Source: Betaproteobacteria bacterium (GTDB lineage Bacteria; Pseudomonadota; Gammaproteobacteria; Burkholderiales; Casimicrobiaceae). Taken from it: DNA of 64,000 nt. The DNA lies in assembly GCA_013298765.1 (NCBI GenBank), contig JAAFJA010000003.1, positions 248,001 to 312,000 on the forward strand. The letters run 5' to 3'. Made by a program: the position numbers and the translations under genes. The notes under the pieces are model-generated. The model was not told the DNA's origin. It did not search any database and saw only the letters and a list, made by a program, of their open reading frames with translations. Position 1 is the stretch's first letter, and each line of letters begins with the position of its first letter. Of this stretch, positions 17,398 through 26,374 are shown in pieces.

Positions 17398-19317
17398 CTA
17401 ACGCCGCTTTTTCGCAGGGGCGCGCTTAACGCCCTTCACTGATTTCTTGCCGACTGCTTTGCTAGCGACCCGCTTTCCAGCTGCGCCACTTTTTGAACTT
17501 GCGCGGACCGTCTTCGCTTGCGAGCGAGTTGGCGCAGGCCCACTTACATAGAGTAGCTGCCCAGCGCGCGCACTTTGTTTTCCCATGCGGTTCCATTTGG
17601 CGAGGGTCGCTGGCGCGATGCCGTAGCGCTTGGCGATGCCAGCAAAGGTTTCACCCTTGCGCACACGATGCGCGCGGGGCGCAGTGGATTCGGGGAACTT
17701 GGTGAAGACCGCGTTTTGCAGGCTCCCGAGCGCGTCGTCAGACGGCCCGTCGGACGGCACGAGCAAGTGGTATCCCGCCGGGAGCGTTGCGCCAGCCGTG
17801 CGAATTCCGTTCACCGACTTCAGAGCGGCGACGCTGGTGCCAAAGCGTTGAGCGATTGCGTCGATGCGGTCACCCGCACGTGTTTTGTATGCACGCCAAG
17901 AGACTTTGGGGTTCTCGTAGGTCTCAAGGCGTGAAATGAAGAGATCGGCTTTTGCCGCGGGCAGGAGTATTTGGAACTCATTGCGTCCCGCGATCACTGG
18001 CCGGTGGTGCGCGGGGTTGAGCGCGACAAATTCTGCTTCGCTCATGTCGGCGAATTGAGCGGCCTTCTTCAAATCAATCGCGTGCGCGAGCGTCACGGTT
18101 TTAAAGTATGGTTCGTTCGGAACACTTGCGATCACTAGTCCAAAGCGGGCCGGGTCACGAATGATGTTCTTAACCGCCTGCAGCTTTGGAAGATAGTTTC
18201 GAGTCTCCGCCGGCATATTCAGCGTGAGATAGGTTCCGTCGCGGCCCGCTGCCTTTGACCGCGATACGGCGCGGCCCACTGAGCCTTCGCCCCAGTTGTA
18301 AGACGCGAGCGCGAGCTGCCAGTCGCCAAACATGCCGTGCAACTTCTGAAGATAGTCCAGCGCGCCGTTGGTTGCTGCCACAATGTCACGCCGCGAGTCT
18401 GCCCACCAGTCTTGCTTCATGCCAAACTGGGTGCCTGTCGAAGGGATGAACTGCCAAATGCCAGAGGCCTTCGCGCTTGAGTGCGCGATTGGGTTGAATG
18501 CGCTCTCGATCATCGGCAGGAGCGCAATTTCAAGCGGCATATCGCGACGCTCTAGCTCAGTAACAATGTAGAACAAATACTTGCTTGATCGGTCCACGAT
18601 CCGCGCAACATAGTCTGGACGGTCCGCGTAATACTTCTCCCACTTGCCGACTAGATCGTCTTCAAGGTCTACCATCGAATACCCAGCGCGAATTCGATCC
18701 CACAAATCAGTGGGCGGGGCGGATACATAAACAATCGTGTTCGCTGAACTCTCAGCGCCGCGAGTTGCACTCGATGTGTCAGGTGATTCGACCACTGAAC
18801 CCGCAACATTTGAAGCGGGATTTGCCACAGCAGGCGCGCTTTCTTTCACGCCCGTGATCGAACTTCCGTCCGTTGTTGAGGTTTGCCCTCGGACGACTGC
18901 GTTAGGCGCGGTATCGGCCGATCCTACTGGCAGTTCTCGAGCGGTGTTGGGCGCAGCAGAGACCACGCTCACTTTCGCACCTAGAATTGGCGCGTCGGTA
19001 GCGGCAGCGGATACTGGGGCTGCTGCAAGTGGCGCGACGGGGTCGGATTTTGCGACGTCCTGCGACACCTTGGCGTCAGCTTTGCTTTCAACAAGCGTTG
19101 AGCGACCGGTAAGAAGCTGGGCAGGCAATGCTTCGTGCTCTGGTGCGCTCTGCGCGCACAGATGCGCGTTGAGCCCGAGCGCGATCGCGCAGGCGAGCGC
19201 ATGACGTGAAAAGTAGATTGAGGGCGAGCGTGGGTCGGAACTCAGCGACTGTGAATGCGCGACCGCGTCGAGCGATCTGCGTAGCGTGTTTCGTGGATTT
19301 TTTTTGTGAAAACTCAC
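17398..19317 (-). CDS. mltD: Membrane-bound lytic murein transglycosylase D-like protein with LysM domains
   Basis: 639 residues. A hydrophobic segment at about 38-55 follows an unusually long polar N-terminus; then comes a low-complexity Ala/Ser/Val region to about 200, an SLT transglycosylase domain (about 235-390, catalytic Glu271 in MIESAFNP, then SGIWQFIPSTG and LALASYNWGEG), two LysM modules (about 465-515 and 550-595) and a Lys/Ala-rich basic tail. It cleaves glycan strands in the periplasm. The start is GTG at 19317 with GGAG upstream. The mltD-gloB-methyltransferase-rnhA order matches the E. coli locus. Confidence 0.92.
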   Translation of the reverse strand: MSFHKKNPRNTLRRSLDAVAHSQSLSSDPRSPSIYFSRHALACAIALGLNAHLCAQSAPEHEALPAQLLTGRSTLVESKADAKVSQDVAKSDPVAPLAAAPVSAAATDAPILGAKVSVVSAAPNTARELPVGSADTAPNAVVRGQTSTTDGSSITGVKESAPAVANPASNVAGSVVESPDTSSATRGAESSANTIVYVSAPPTDLWDRIRAGYSMVDLEDDLVGKWEKYYADRPDYVARIVDRSSKYLFYIVTELERRDMPLEIALLPMIESAFNPIAHSSAKASGIWQFIPSTGTQFGMKQDWWADSRRDIVAATNGALDYLQKLHGMFGDWQLALASYNWGEGSVGRAVSRSKAAGRDGTYLTLNMPAETRNYLPKLQAVKNIIRDPARFGLVIASVPNEPYFKTVTLAHAIDLKKAAQFADMSEAEFVALNPAHHRPVIAGRNEFQILLPAAKADLFISRLETYENPKVSWRAYKTRAGDRIDAIAQRFGTSVAALKSVNGIRTAGATLPAGYHLLVPSDGPSDDALGSLQNAVFTKFPESTAPRAHRVRKGETFAGIAKRYGIAPATLAKWNRMGKQSARAGQLLYVSGPAPTRSQAKTVRASSKSGAAGKRVASKAVGKKSVKGVKRAPAKKRR

Positions 19318-19404
19318 GCAAACTCCGTAACAAAATTTCGCGCGATGCTACTCAGATAGCTTACGCGCGTCAAACGACAAGCTCGTCTCTCGCCTGAATT
19401 TGGG

Positions 19405-20181
19405 CTAGCGAAACTCGTTCTTCCACCGACGAAGCGCGGCGAAAACGTCCACTTCAGTAGCGAGCGGCGATCCGGCGAAACGCTCGGCACTCGCGAGAAT
19501 CTCCGAACTATGACAGCGCAGATAGGGATTGGTTTCGAGCTCTTCAGCGACAGTCGTTGGCACCGTCGGTAAGCCTGAGGCTCGTGTTTCAGTAACGGCG
19601 AAGGCTCTACGCTGTAGCGCTTCGTTCGATGGCTCGACGGTTAGCGCGAACTTGAGATTGCTGAGCGTGTATTCATGTGCGCAAAAAAGCTGAGTCGTTG
19701 CAGGGAGCGATGCGATCCGTTGCAGAGATGCATGGAGCTGGGCGGGCGTGCCTTCAAAGAGCCTGCCGCATCCCATGACGAATAGCGTGTCGCCACAAAA
19801 AAGATGATCTTCGACGAGGTAGGCGATATGCCCAGCGGTATGCCCTGGCACATCAATCACCGAAAAGGAACACGAAAACTCACCAGGGAGCATGTGGCAA
19901 TCGCCGTCGCCCACACGATGAGTGAGTAGGTCAATCGCCTCATTCGCTGGGCCAAACACGGGAATATCACGGTTAGCGCGAAGTGCTGCGACGCCGCCAA
20001 CGTGGTCGCCATGATGGTGTGTAATCAGAATGCCCGAGAGTGTGAGCCGCTCTTTGGTGAGAAACGCTTCCACGGGCGACGCATCGCCTGGATCGACAAC
20101 CACGGCTGTACCCGCATCGCGATTGATGAGCGCCCAGATATAGTTATCTTCAAATGCGGGAATGGGAGTGATCTCGAGCAT
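19405..20181 (-). CDS. gloB: Hydroxyacylglutathione hydrolase (glyoxalase II)
   Basis: 258 residues from the ATG at 20181, chosen because LEITPIPAFEDNYIW is the conserved start. The metallo-beta-lactamase zinc motif is THHHGDHVGG, with further ligands in VPGHTAGHIAY, FCGDTLF and CAHEYT, and the C-terminal glyoxalase II domain ends LRRWKNEFR. It hydrolyses S-lactoylglutathione to lactate and glutathione in methylglyoxal detoxification. The start codon overlaps the opposite-strand start of the methyltransferase gene in a CATG. Confidence 0.96.
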   Translation of the reverse strand: MLEITPIPAFEDNYIWALINRDAGTAVVVDPGDASPVEAFLTKERLTLSGILITHHHGDHVGGVAALRANRDIPVFGPANEAIDLLTHRVGDGDCHMLPGEFSCSFSVIDVPGHTAGHIAYLVEDHLFCGDTLFVMGCGRLFEGTPAQLHASLQRIASLPATTQLFCAHEYTLSNLKFALTVEPSNEALQRRAFAVTETRASGLPTVPTTVAEELETNPYLRCHSSEILASAERFAGSPLATEVDVFAALRRWKNEFR

Positions 20182-21052
20182 GTCGTCAGCGAATGAAAAG
20201 CCAAAATCGAATACGGAGGCACCGATCAGGGTGCCACGCAATTCGCATGACGATACCACGCCAGCGCCGCAGCCTGACGGGCCGAAATCTGACGCCCGTC
20301 GTACTGAGAGCACCTTTGACGAATGGCTTGCAAGCCCACTCGGACGGTATGTAGCCTATCGCGAGCAACGTATCTTTGATCGCGCAGTGCCTGATCTTTT
20401 TGGCTTCTACGCGTTGCAGATGGGAGCGGCTTCGTTGCCGCTACTGTCGGCGAGTCGAGTGGTAAATCGCTGGACGGTCGCGTGGGATACGGAGGGCGAT
20501 TTTGTCGCCGAGCCTGACCAGCTGCCCTTCCCTGATAACCAATTCGATTTGATTGTGATGCCCCACGTTCTTGAGTTTCAGTCGCTACCGCACGAGACGC
20601 TGAGAGAGGTGTTTCGCGTTTTGCGTCCAGAGGGCAGACTTCTGCTGACGGGCTTCAATCCCTATTCGCTCTACGGAACGAAGCGATTTTTCGGTCGCGA
20701 GCGTGAGGGCGTGTGGGCCGCAGAATTCATTGCGCTCTCGCGAGTAAAAGATTGGTTGACATTGCTTGGCTTCGATCTGGTGGATGGTGAGCTCACCTGT
20801 TACAACGTTCCGACGCGTCGCGAACGCAGCCTCGAGCGGCTTGAGTGGGTGGCGCGTGCGGGGGATCGTTGGTGGCCTTTTGCCGGCGGGGTCTATTACC
20901 TGCACGCAGTTAAGCGAGTTGCGGGCGTTCGTTTGATGAAGCCGGATTGGGCGCGCGTGAAGCGTCGGCGCGCGGCAGTTGCAGCGTCGTCCCGCGATGC
21001 GGGAGCACACGCGGAGCACGCCGAGCGCATGTCTGAGGGGCCAAGTGCATGA
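20180..21052 (+). CDS. SAM-dependent methyltransferase, YafS-like
   Basis: About 290 residues. The recognisable part starts near residue 50 ([21 protein letters not shown]) and covers a Methyltransf_11 domain: [26 protein letters not shown] and [14 protein letters not shown]. The N-terminal 45 residues are Pro/Ser-rich and not conserved. The ATG at 20180 is one of several candidates (ATG at 20162, GTG codons downstream); its overlap with the gloB start is noted separately. The order gloB / methyltransferase - rnhA matches E. coli yafS. The methyl acceptor is unknown. The stop overlaps rnhA by four bases. Confidence 0.85.
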   Translation: MSSANEKPKSNTEAPIRVPRNSHDDTTPAPQPDGPKSDARRTESTFDEWLASPLGRYVAYREQRIFDRAVPDLFGFYALQMGAASLPLLSASRVVNRWTVAWDTEGDFVAEPDQLPFPDNQFDLIVMPHVLEFQSLPHETLREVFRVLRPEGRLLLTGFNPYSLYGTKRFFGREREGVWAAEFIALSRVKDWLTLLGFDLVDGELTCYNVPTRRERSLERLEWVARAGDRWWPFAGGVYYLHAVKRVAGVRLMKPDWARVKRRRAAVAASSRDAGAHAEHAERMSEGPSA

Positions 21053-21522
21053 GTTCTGAGGGTAAGCCAGATTCGGCCGCTGTCACTATTTACACCGATG
21101 GCGCGTGTAAAGGGAATCCTGGCGTAGGCGGCTGGGGCGCGCTTTTGATTGCGGGCGAGCGGCGAAAGGAAATTTTCGGCGGCGAGCGAGAGACCACCAA
21201 TAACCGTATGGAACTAACCGCAGCCATCGAAGCGTTGCGCGCCTTGAAACGCTGTAGCGAGGTGACGCTCTACACCGATTCAAACTATGTGAAGCAAGGT
21301 ATCGAGAGCTGGATTCACGGCTGGAAAAGAAACGGCTGGCGTACGGCCGACAAAAAACCCGTCAAGAACACCGAGCTCTGGCAGGCGCTCGATGAGCTCG
21401 CCGCGCAGCATCAGGTAACGTGGAAGTGGGTCAAGGGCCATGCCAATGATCCAGGCAATGAGCGTGCGGATTGGCTTGCCAACGAAGGCGTGAAGGAAGC
21501 GCTTCAAGCTCGCACAAAGTAA
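21049..21522 (+). CDS. rnhA: Ribonuclease HI
   Basis: 157 residues with the four carboxylates of the active site in order: Asp17 (IYTDGAC), Glu55 (NNRMELTA), Asp77 (LYTDSNYV) and Asp141 (NERADWLAN), plus the mobile His131. It also has the basic protrusion ([17 protein letters not shown]) that helps bind the hybrid. It removes RNA from RNA-DNA hybrids during replication and R-loop clearance. Translation is coupled to the methyltransferase gene. dnaQ, the usual next neighbour in E. coli, is absent; instead a spacer with a paired-palindrome element and convergent radC follow. Confidence 0.97.
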   Translation: MSSEGKPDSAAVTIYTDGACKGNPGVGGWGALLIAGERRKEIFGGERETTNNRMELTAAIEALRALKRCSEVTLYTDSNYVKQGIESWIHGWKRNGWRTADKKPVKNTELWQALDELAAQHQVTWKWVKGHANDPGNERADWLANEGVKEALQARTK

Positions 21523-21561
21523 TGGACCAGACTTTGCCTCGTCATTTGCAGCTAACTCTGC

Positions 21562-21658
21562 CTAGCCTCGTGATTCGTAGGGCTACAAGCGATTAAGATT
21601 AAAAATCACTACGATAGTTAATCGAGCTTGAGCCCTAACTTAAATTAGTCTAGCAAGC
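21562..21658. repeat. Paired-palindrome element, copy D
   Basis: Arm 1 (about 21562-21591) has CTAGCC facing GGGCTA. Arm 2 (21626-21658) is bounded by GCTTG and CAAGC, with GAGCCC and TTAAATTAG inside. Arm centres are about 65 bp apart. It lies between the convergent ends of rnhA and radC, where no other terminator is evident. Confidence 0.75.
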
Positions 21659-21729
21659 ATATGCCGAATTGATTCTCAACCCAACGGTGTACTGCAGCGC
21701 TTTCAGTTCCGAACCGCAGCCTGCGATGG

Positions 21730-22443
21730 CTAAAGCTCGCCCATCAAGGCCATCGAGCGCACGCCAAGGCTGACCCCTGAGCCGCCGGGGAGCGCACCTG
21801 CGAATGGCCCGCCGACGATGCAATGATCAATGACGTTTACATCCACCAGCGCTAGCGCCTGCTTGAGCCGCTGCGTGAGCGCCCGATCAGCCGCGCTCGG
21901 TTCGGTGTTACCCGTCGGGTGGTTATGCGCAAGGATCACGTTTTCCGCCTGCTTTTCGATTGCCGCGCGTACAACCTCGCGAGGGTAGACGCTGGTCTGC
22001 GTCAAAGTGCCGCGTGAAAGCGTTTGCATTTCAATGAGGCGAAAACGTGCGTCTAGCCACAGCGCGACAAACACTTCGACTCGTTCATGGCCAATCGAAA
22101 GCCGGAGAAAGTCGCTCACAGTTTCTGCCGAGTTGAGCACTGGCATCTCCCGCATCTTCGCCGCCAGTGCGCGCCGGGCTATCTCGACACTTGCCTGAAG
22201 CTGAACGTACTTCGCCTCGCCCATCCCGTGCACTTCACAGAATCGATCTCGTGGCGCATGCACGACATCAGCGATGGTACCGAATCGGTTAAGGAGCTCG
22301 CGAGCCAGCTCGACAGCACTTTTGCCCACCACGCCGACGCGAAGAAAGATTGCCAGCAGCTCGGCATCGGTGAGCGCGTCAGCGCCGCGCTCGATCAGTT
22401 TCTCGCGCGGTCTGTCGTCGGCGGGCCAATGCTTAATGCTCAT
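21730..22443 (-). CDS. radC: RadC/YicR family JAB-domain protein
   Basis: 237 residues: an N-terminal helix-hairpin-helix UPF0758 domain (ADDRPREKLIERGADALTDAELLAIFLRVG region) and a C-terminal JAMM/MPN domain with the metal motif LAHNHPTGNTEPSAAD (H-x-H-x(7)-S-x-x-D). The family was historically linked to DNA repair, but the biochemical role is unsettled. The protein is cytoplasmic. A LexA-like box lies 14 bases before the start codon, overlapping a TATACT -10-like sequence on the minus strand, so SOS control is possible. Confidence 0.95.
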   Translation of the reverse strand: MSIKHWPADDRPREKLIERGADALTDAELLAIFLRVGVVGKSAVELARELLNRFGTIADVVHAPRDRFCEVHGMGEAKYVQLQASVEIARRALAAKMREMPVLNSAETVSDFLRLSIGHERVEVFVALWLDARFRLIEMQTLSRGTLTQTSVYPREVVRAAIEKQAENVILAHNHPTGNTEPSAADRALTQRLKQALALVDVNVIDHCIVGGPFAGALPGGSGVSLGVRSMALMGEL

Positions 22444-22457
22444 GAAACGCTAGAAAA

Positions 22458-22473
22458 CTGTTATTTTGTACAG
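22458..22473. promoter_or_regulatory. LexA (SOS) box candidate
   Basis: CTGTTATTTTGTACAG matches CTGT-N8-ACAG with an AT-rich centre, as in gammaproteobacterial and many betaproteobacterial LexA sites. It sits between radC (start 14 bases away, minus) and a tiny plus-strand frame with a strong ribosome-binding site (start 63 bases away), so it could repress either or both. Confidence 0.6.
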
Positions 22474-22535
22474 TATACGAGCATTCGCTTTCGCCTCACC
22501 ATCTGAACGTGACTTTTCAAGACTTGGAGGGCTCG

Positions 22536-22610
22536 ATGATGACTGCTATTCGTCTTGCGACGCTGCGTAATCCGGCGGGAAACGAAATGCGAATCGTTCA
22601 ATGCACGTAG
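22536..22610 (+). CDS. Putative 24-residue peptide with a strong ribosome-binding site
   Basis: A 24-codon frame starts with two consecutive ATG codons behind TTGGAGG. The peptide is mildly basic with one C-terminal-region cysteine and no clear hydrophobic helix. It may be a real small peptide downstream of the LexA-like box, or the 5' remnant of a lost gene, since 'LRNPAGNEMRI' looks like an enzyme N-terminus. It ends 18 bases before the convergent isochorismatase gene. Function unknown. Confidence 0.35.
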   Translation: MMTAIRLATLRNPAGNEMRIVQCT

Positions 22611-22628
22611 TCGCGAACGACGCCGTAC

Positions 22629-23204
22629 CTATCGCGCGCCACCGGGCTTCGCGAAATCAACCGCGTCCGCAGTTGCCGTGCCATTCACGCGACCCGGATA
22701 CTCTAACCATCGCATCGCGATGTTCAAATCAGTGACGATATTGGAAGCCTCTATCTTTGAACCATTGCCGAGATCGATATCGGCCGTGGTGTGCGCATCT
22801 TTGATGAGCGTGAGGTCATAACCGCGATCGAGCGCGCTATACGCAGTCGCGCGGATACACCAGTTCGTCATCGCGCCTGCGAGTGTGATGTGAGTGATCC
22901 CAAAATTGGTGAGGTGGCTTTCCAGATCCGTGTTTTCGAACGAGGAATTGAATTTTTTATACACCCGTACCTCGTTCGCGGCAGGTTGTAGCTCAGGCAC
23001 CCACTGCCACTGGGCGCTGCCGCGCGGCATGTCTTCGTTTTCATGTTGCACCCATATCACTGGTACGCCGCATGCTCGCGCTCTCTTGACCACGTGCGCG
23101 GCGTTGCCAGCGACGCGGGTCGCGTCCCAGGCTTCCGCCATCACGCCGACTTGCATGTCGACAATCACGAGCGCCGCCTTGTTGCCTTCGCGTAGGGTTG
23201 CCAT
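22629..23204 (-). CDS. Isochorismatase-family cysteine hydrolase
   Basis: 191 residues of the nicotinamidase/isochorismatase fold. The catalytic triad is recognisable: Asp in VIVDMQVGV, Lys in YKKFNSSF and Cys in GAMTNWCIRATAYSALDRGY. The family hydrolyses amides or enol ethers, and here the substrate is not apparent; an amidase-type function is more likely than siderophore synthesis because no such genes are nearby. It is the last gene in the minus-strand run that begins with the DenD-like gene, 28 bases after the acyl-CoA dehydrogenase stop. Confidence 0.9.
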   Translation of the reverse strand: MATLREGNKAALVIVDMQVGVMAEAWDATRVAGNAAHVVKRARACGVPVIWVQHENEDMPRGSAQWQWVPELQPAANEVRVYKKFNSSFENTDLESHLTNFGITHITLAGAMTNWCIRATAYSALDRGYDLTLIKDAHTTADIDLGNGSKIEASNIVTDLNIAMRWLEYPGRVNGTATADAVDFAKPGGAR

Positions 23205-23232
23205 ACGAAACGCCTCTTTAATAATCGGGTCG

Positions 23233-24453
23233 CTATCGCTTCACGTACTTACCCAACTCACTCTTCGCGATCGCATTGCGATGCACTTCGTCCGGGCCGT
23301 CTGCAAAACGCAATGTGCGCGAAATTGTGTAGGCGTAGGCGAGCGGAAAATCGTCGCACATGCCACCACCGCCGTGAGCCTGCATTGCCCAATCGATGAC
23401 TTTGCACGCAACGTTTGGCGCGACCACTTTGATCATAGCAATCTGCTGTTTCGCGACTTTGTTGCCTGCAACATCCATCATCCAAGCGGCGTTCAACGTT
23501 AAGAATCGCGCCTGATCAATCATGCAGCGCGCCTCCGCGATACGCTCATGCCACACACTTTGTGCAGCAACGGGCTTACCAAATGCAACGCGCTGCGTGA
23601 TTCGCTTGCACATCAGTTCGAGCGCACGCTCTGACAAACCGATCAAGCGCATGCAGTGATGAATTCTTCCCGGCCCCAGACGGCCCTGTGCGATTTCAAA
23701 GCCACGTCCCTCGCCAAGCAGCATGTTTTCTTTTGGGACGCGGACATTTTCAAACACCATTTCACAGTGTCCGTGTGGCGCATCGTCATAACCAAACACA
23801 TTGAGCGGGCGGATCACCTTTACACCTGGCGCATTAGCCGGCACCAGAATCATCGACTGTTGCAAGTGCGTTTGCGCAGTCAGATCGCTCTTTCCCATCA
23901 CGATGTAGACCGCACAGCGCGGATCGCCCGCCCCTGAAATCCACCACTTCCGCCCATTGACTACATAGTCATCGCCATCTCGGATGATCGATGTTTCAAT
24001 ATTCGTCGCGTCGCTTGAAGCGACAGCTGGCTCCGTCATCGCAAATGCAGATCGAATTTCGCCATTGAGCAAGCGCGGCAACCACTCCGCCTTTTTCTCG
24101 GCGCTAGCGTATTGAATGATGGTCTCCATGTTGCCCGTATCTGGGGCAGAGCAATTGAATACTTCGCTCGCCCAAGGCACTCGACCCATAATTTCAGCGA
24201 GTGGCGCGTATTCCAAATTGTTTAAGCCCGCACCATATTGCTCATGCGGGCAAAACAGGTTCCACAGCCCTTGTTTCTTAGCAATCGGCTTTAAGTCTTC
24301 AATCAGCGAGAGTGGCGTCCAGCGCTTTCCGGCTTTTGTATTCGCATCAATCTCTTCAGCGAATTTGTGTTCGTTCGGATAAATGTGCTCATCGAAGAAC
24401 TTGAGGAGCTGAGCTTGATAGTGTTTAACTTTGTCGCTGTGTTGGAAGTGCAT
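23233..24453 (-). CDS. Acyl-CoA dehydrogenase family protein
   Basis: 406 residues, full length for the family. The FAD-binding central segment [21 protein letters not shown] and the strand [11 protein letters not shown] are conserved, and the C-terminal region has [20 protein letters not shown] where related long-chain (ACAD10/11-like) enzymes have the same glycine-rich turn. The predicted reaction is alpha,beta-dehydrogenation of an acyl-CoA passing electrons to ETF. It is encoded between the isochorismatase and a phosphotransferase-like gene; ACAD plus APH-like protein is a recurrent pair (fused in animal ACAD10/11) tied to 4-hydroxyacyl-CoA catabolism. Confidence 0.92.
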   Translation of the reverse strand: MHFQHSDKVKHYQAQLLKFFDEHIYPNEHKFAEEIDANTKAGKRWTPLSLIEDLKPIAKKQGLWNLFCPHEQYGAGLNNLEYAPLAEIMGRVPWASEVFNCSAPDTGNMETIIQYASAEKKAEWLPRLLNGEIRSAFAMTEPAVASSDATNIETSIIRDGDDYVVNGRKWWISGAGDPRCAVYIVMGKSDLTAQTHLQQSMILVPANAPGVKVIRPLNVFGYDDAPHGHCEMVFENVRVPKENMLLGEGRGFEIAQGRLGPGRIHHCMRLIGLSERALELMCKRITQRVAFGKPVAAQSVWHERIAEARCMIDQARFLTLNAAWMMDVAGNKVAKQQIAMIKVVAPNVACKVIDWAMQAHGGGGMCDDFPLAYAYTISRTLRFADGPDEVHRNAIAKSELGKYVKR

Positions 24454-24529
24454 AGTTTCGCCTTCGGCGAGTGAGTAATTACGATTGAGCGGTGACGAGT
24501 GCGGAGTCGCAGGCGCGACCTAGCCGAGC

Positions 24530-25612
24530 TTACTGATTGATGCGTTTGGCTACCTGCCAGCCCGACTCTGCAATCGGTCGCGTTGCCTTGCCCATGGCAA
24601 CGGCTTGGGCAGAGGCCGCCGTACCGTCGACCACGCGCTTCATGATGCCTTGCAGGATACCCGCCATACGGAACATGTTGTAGGCCATGTAGAAATCGAA
24701 GTGCTCAATACCATCGCTACGACCGGTGCGCTCGCAATAGCGTGCGATGTAATCTTTAACTTTAGGGATCCCAGTGCCAGCGAGATCGATTCCCGCGAGG
24801 CCGCGCCCTGCCCCTGGCGGCAGATACCAGGTCATGCAGTGATACGCGAAGTCGGCCAAAGGATGCCCAAGCGTGGATAGCTCCCAATCAAGCACCGCGA
24901 GAATGCGCGGCTCAGTAGGATGGAAGATCACGTTATCCAGGCGGTAGTCACCGTGCACGATGCTCGTCTCTTCGCCCGGAGGGATATGCGCGGGAAGCCA
25001 CTCGATGAGCGCATCCATGGCGGGAATCGATTCTGTCTCCGAGGCTTTGTATTGCTTGGTCCAGCGGCTGATTTGCCGGGCCAGATAACTGTCATGCTTA
25101 CCGTAGGTGGAGAGCCCCACTGCGCTGAAATCAACTTGGTGGAGCGCTGCAATTACCCGGTTCAACTCGTCGAAAATTGCGGCTCGTTCACCCGGCACGA
25201 GCGCCGGAAGTTGCGGCTCCCAAAGAACGCGCCCGTCGACAAAATCCATTACGTAAAAAGCACGCCCGATCACACTTTCGTCTTCGCAAAGCAGATGCAT
25301 TTGCGCGACGGGAACATCGCTTCCGTAGAGAGCTTTCATCACGCGGAATTCGCGATCGATCGCATGTGCCGATTGCAAAAGCCTCGCCGCAGGCCCCGGC
25401 TTCGCTCGCATCACATAGGTCTTGCGCGGCGTAATGAGCTTAAACGTAGGGTTGGATTGACCGCCCTTGAATTGCTCTACCGTGAGTGGCCCCGCATAGT
25501 CGGCGATGTTTGCGCGCAGATACGACTCAAGCGCGGCAACATCAAAAAGCTGGTTTTCCGCCACGGGCTTCGTGCCAGTGAAAAGGTCAGTTCGGCTCAC
25601 GTCAGCGCTCAT
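24530..25612 (-). CDS. APH-like phosphotransferase family protein (ACAD10/11 kinase-domain type)
   Basis: 360 residues with the aminoglycoside phosphotransferase/choline kinase fold: the N-lobe QFKGGQSNPTFKL, the Brenner motif HGDYRLDNVIFHP and the DFG-like ILAVLDWELSTLGHPLADFAY. It closely resembles the kinase domain that in animals is fused to ACAD10 and ACAD11, and the acyl-CoA dehydrogenase gene follows directly downstream. A role in phosphorylating 4-hydroxyacyl-CoA before its elimination is the best inference; it is not an antibiotic-resistance gene by context. It overlaps the upstream phosphatase-like gene by four bases. Confidence 0.9.
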   Translation of the reverse strand: MSADVSRTDLFTGTKPVAENQLFDVAALESYLRANIADYAGPLTVEQFKGGQSNPTFKLITPRKTYVMRAKPGPAARLLQSAHAIDREFRVMKALYGSDVPVAQMHLLCEDESVIGRAFYVMDFVDGRVLWEPQLPALVPGERAAIFDELNRVIAALHQVDFSAVGLSTYGKHDSYLARQISRWTKQYKASETESIPAMDALIEWLPAHIPPGEETSIVHGDYRLDNVIFHPTEPRILAVLDWELSTLGHPLADFAYHCMTWYLPPGAGRGLAGIDLAGTGIPKVKDYIARYCERTGRSDGIEHFDFYMAYNMFRMAGILQGIMKRVVDGTAASAQAVAMGKATRPIAESGWQVAKRINQ

Positions 25613-26367
25613 TCGAGATCCTCGTGCGCTGCGCGGCGTTGGTCGTGCACACGACGGCGATAAGCAATGAATTTTTCTAGTAGTTCTTCCATCGTAGTTT
25701 TACGTGTCGCGGTTTGTAGCCGATCCAGCGGTGCGTAATTGACAACACGCAGAATCGCATCGTGCCGATCTTCGCCAACATCGATGGCGTTAATGCAGCC
25801 GGGGTCTTGTGCGAAGCCGCCATGTAATTTCGATTCGCCGGTAAGTAAATATGACAGCAGCGCTCGATTTACGCCGCCGTGTAGCACAAGCAACACGCAG
25901 TCCCAGGATTTGTCTGCGCGAAGCGCATCGAGCGACGGCAACACGCGTGCCAGAAAGTGTCCCACTTTTTCTCCGCCCAAAAATTGAGCATCGACATCCG
26001 CCGTTGACGCGAATGCACCCAGGAATGCCTTTTCAGCAAGCTGCGGTTTGATGTCGGCGAGCTTTCCGCCTTCGATTTCGCGAAGCTCAGCATGGGTTTC
26101 GAGGCGTGCCGATGGTGAGAGTCGTGACAAGGCAAGTGTTGCCGTCTCTACCGTACGGGGTAGCCCGCTCACGATCACGCGATCAAACCTCAAGTGGAGC
26201 GCGGCAAACTCGTCACCCGCTGCGAGCGCTTGCTGTCGCCCTCGCTCCGAAAGAGGAACAGATTCTGCGCGGACAGGCTGCCCATCATCGTCAAAATAAT
26301 CCACGCTGCCATGCCGCATCAGAAAAATGCGGCGGCGATTCGCGTCTTTAGGAAGAACGAGACTCAC
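25609..26367 (-). CDS. Histidine phosphatase superfamily protein (phosphoglycerate mutase-like)
   Basis: 252 residues. The catalytic RHG is in IFLMRHGSVDYF, the second Arg-containing block is SGLPRTVETA, and the second histidine is in LLVLHGGVNRALLSYLL. The start is GTG at 26367. Family members are phosphatases of sugar phosphates, acyl-phosphates or nucleotides; the substrate here is unknown. A gene of this type often accompanies ACAD/APH-like pairs. It starts seven bases after the DenD-like stop and overlaps the APH-like start, so the run from 27355 to 22629 is very likely one operon. Confidence 0.9.
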   Translation of the reverse strand: MSLVLPKDANRRRIFLMRHGSVDYFDDDGQPVRAESVPLSERGRQQALAAGDEFAALHLRFDRVIVSGLPRTVETATLALSRLSPSARLETHAELREIEGGKLADIKPQLAEKAFLGAFASTADVDAQFLGGEKVGHFLARVLPSLDALRADKSWDCVLLVLHGGVNRALLSYLLTGESKLHGGFAQDPGCINAIDVGEDRHDAILRVVNYAPLDRLQTATRKTTMEELLEKFIAYRRRVHDQRRAAHEDLE

Positions 26368-26374
26368 CTGTAGC

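Noticed and set aside
24530-25612. Aminoglycoside-resistance gene
   Set aside because: Only the fold is shared; sequence and the adjacent acyl-CoA dehydrogenase point to the ACAD10/11-type metabolic kinase.
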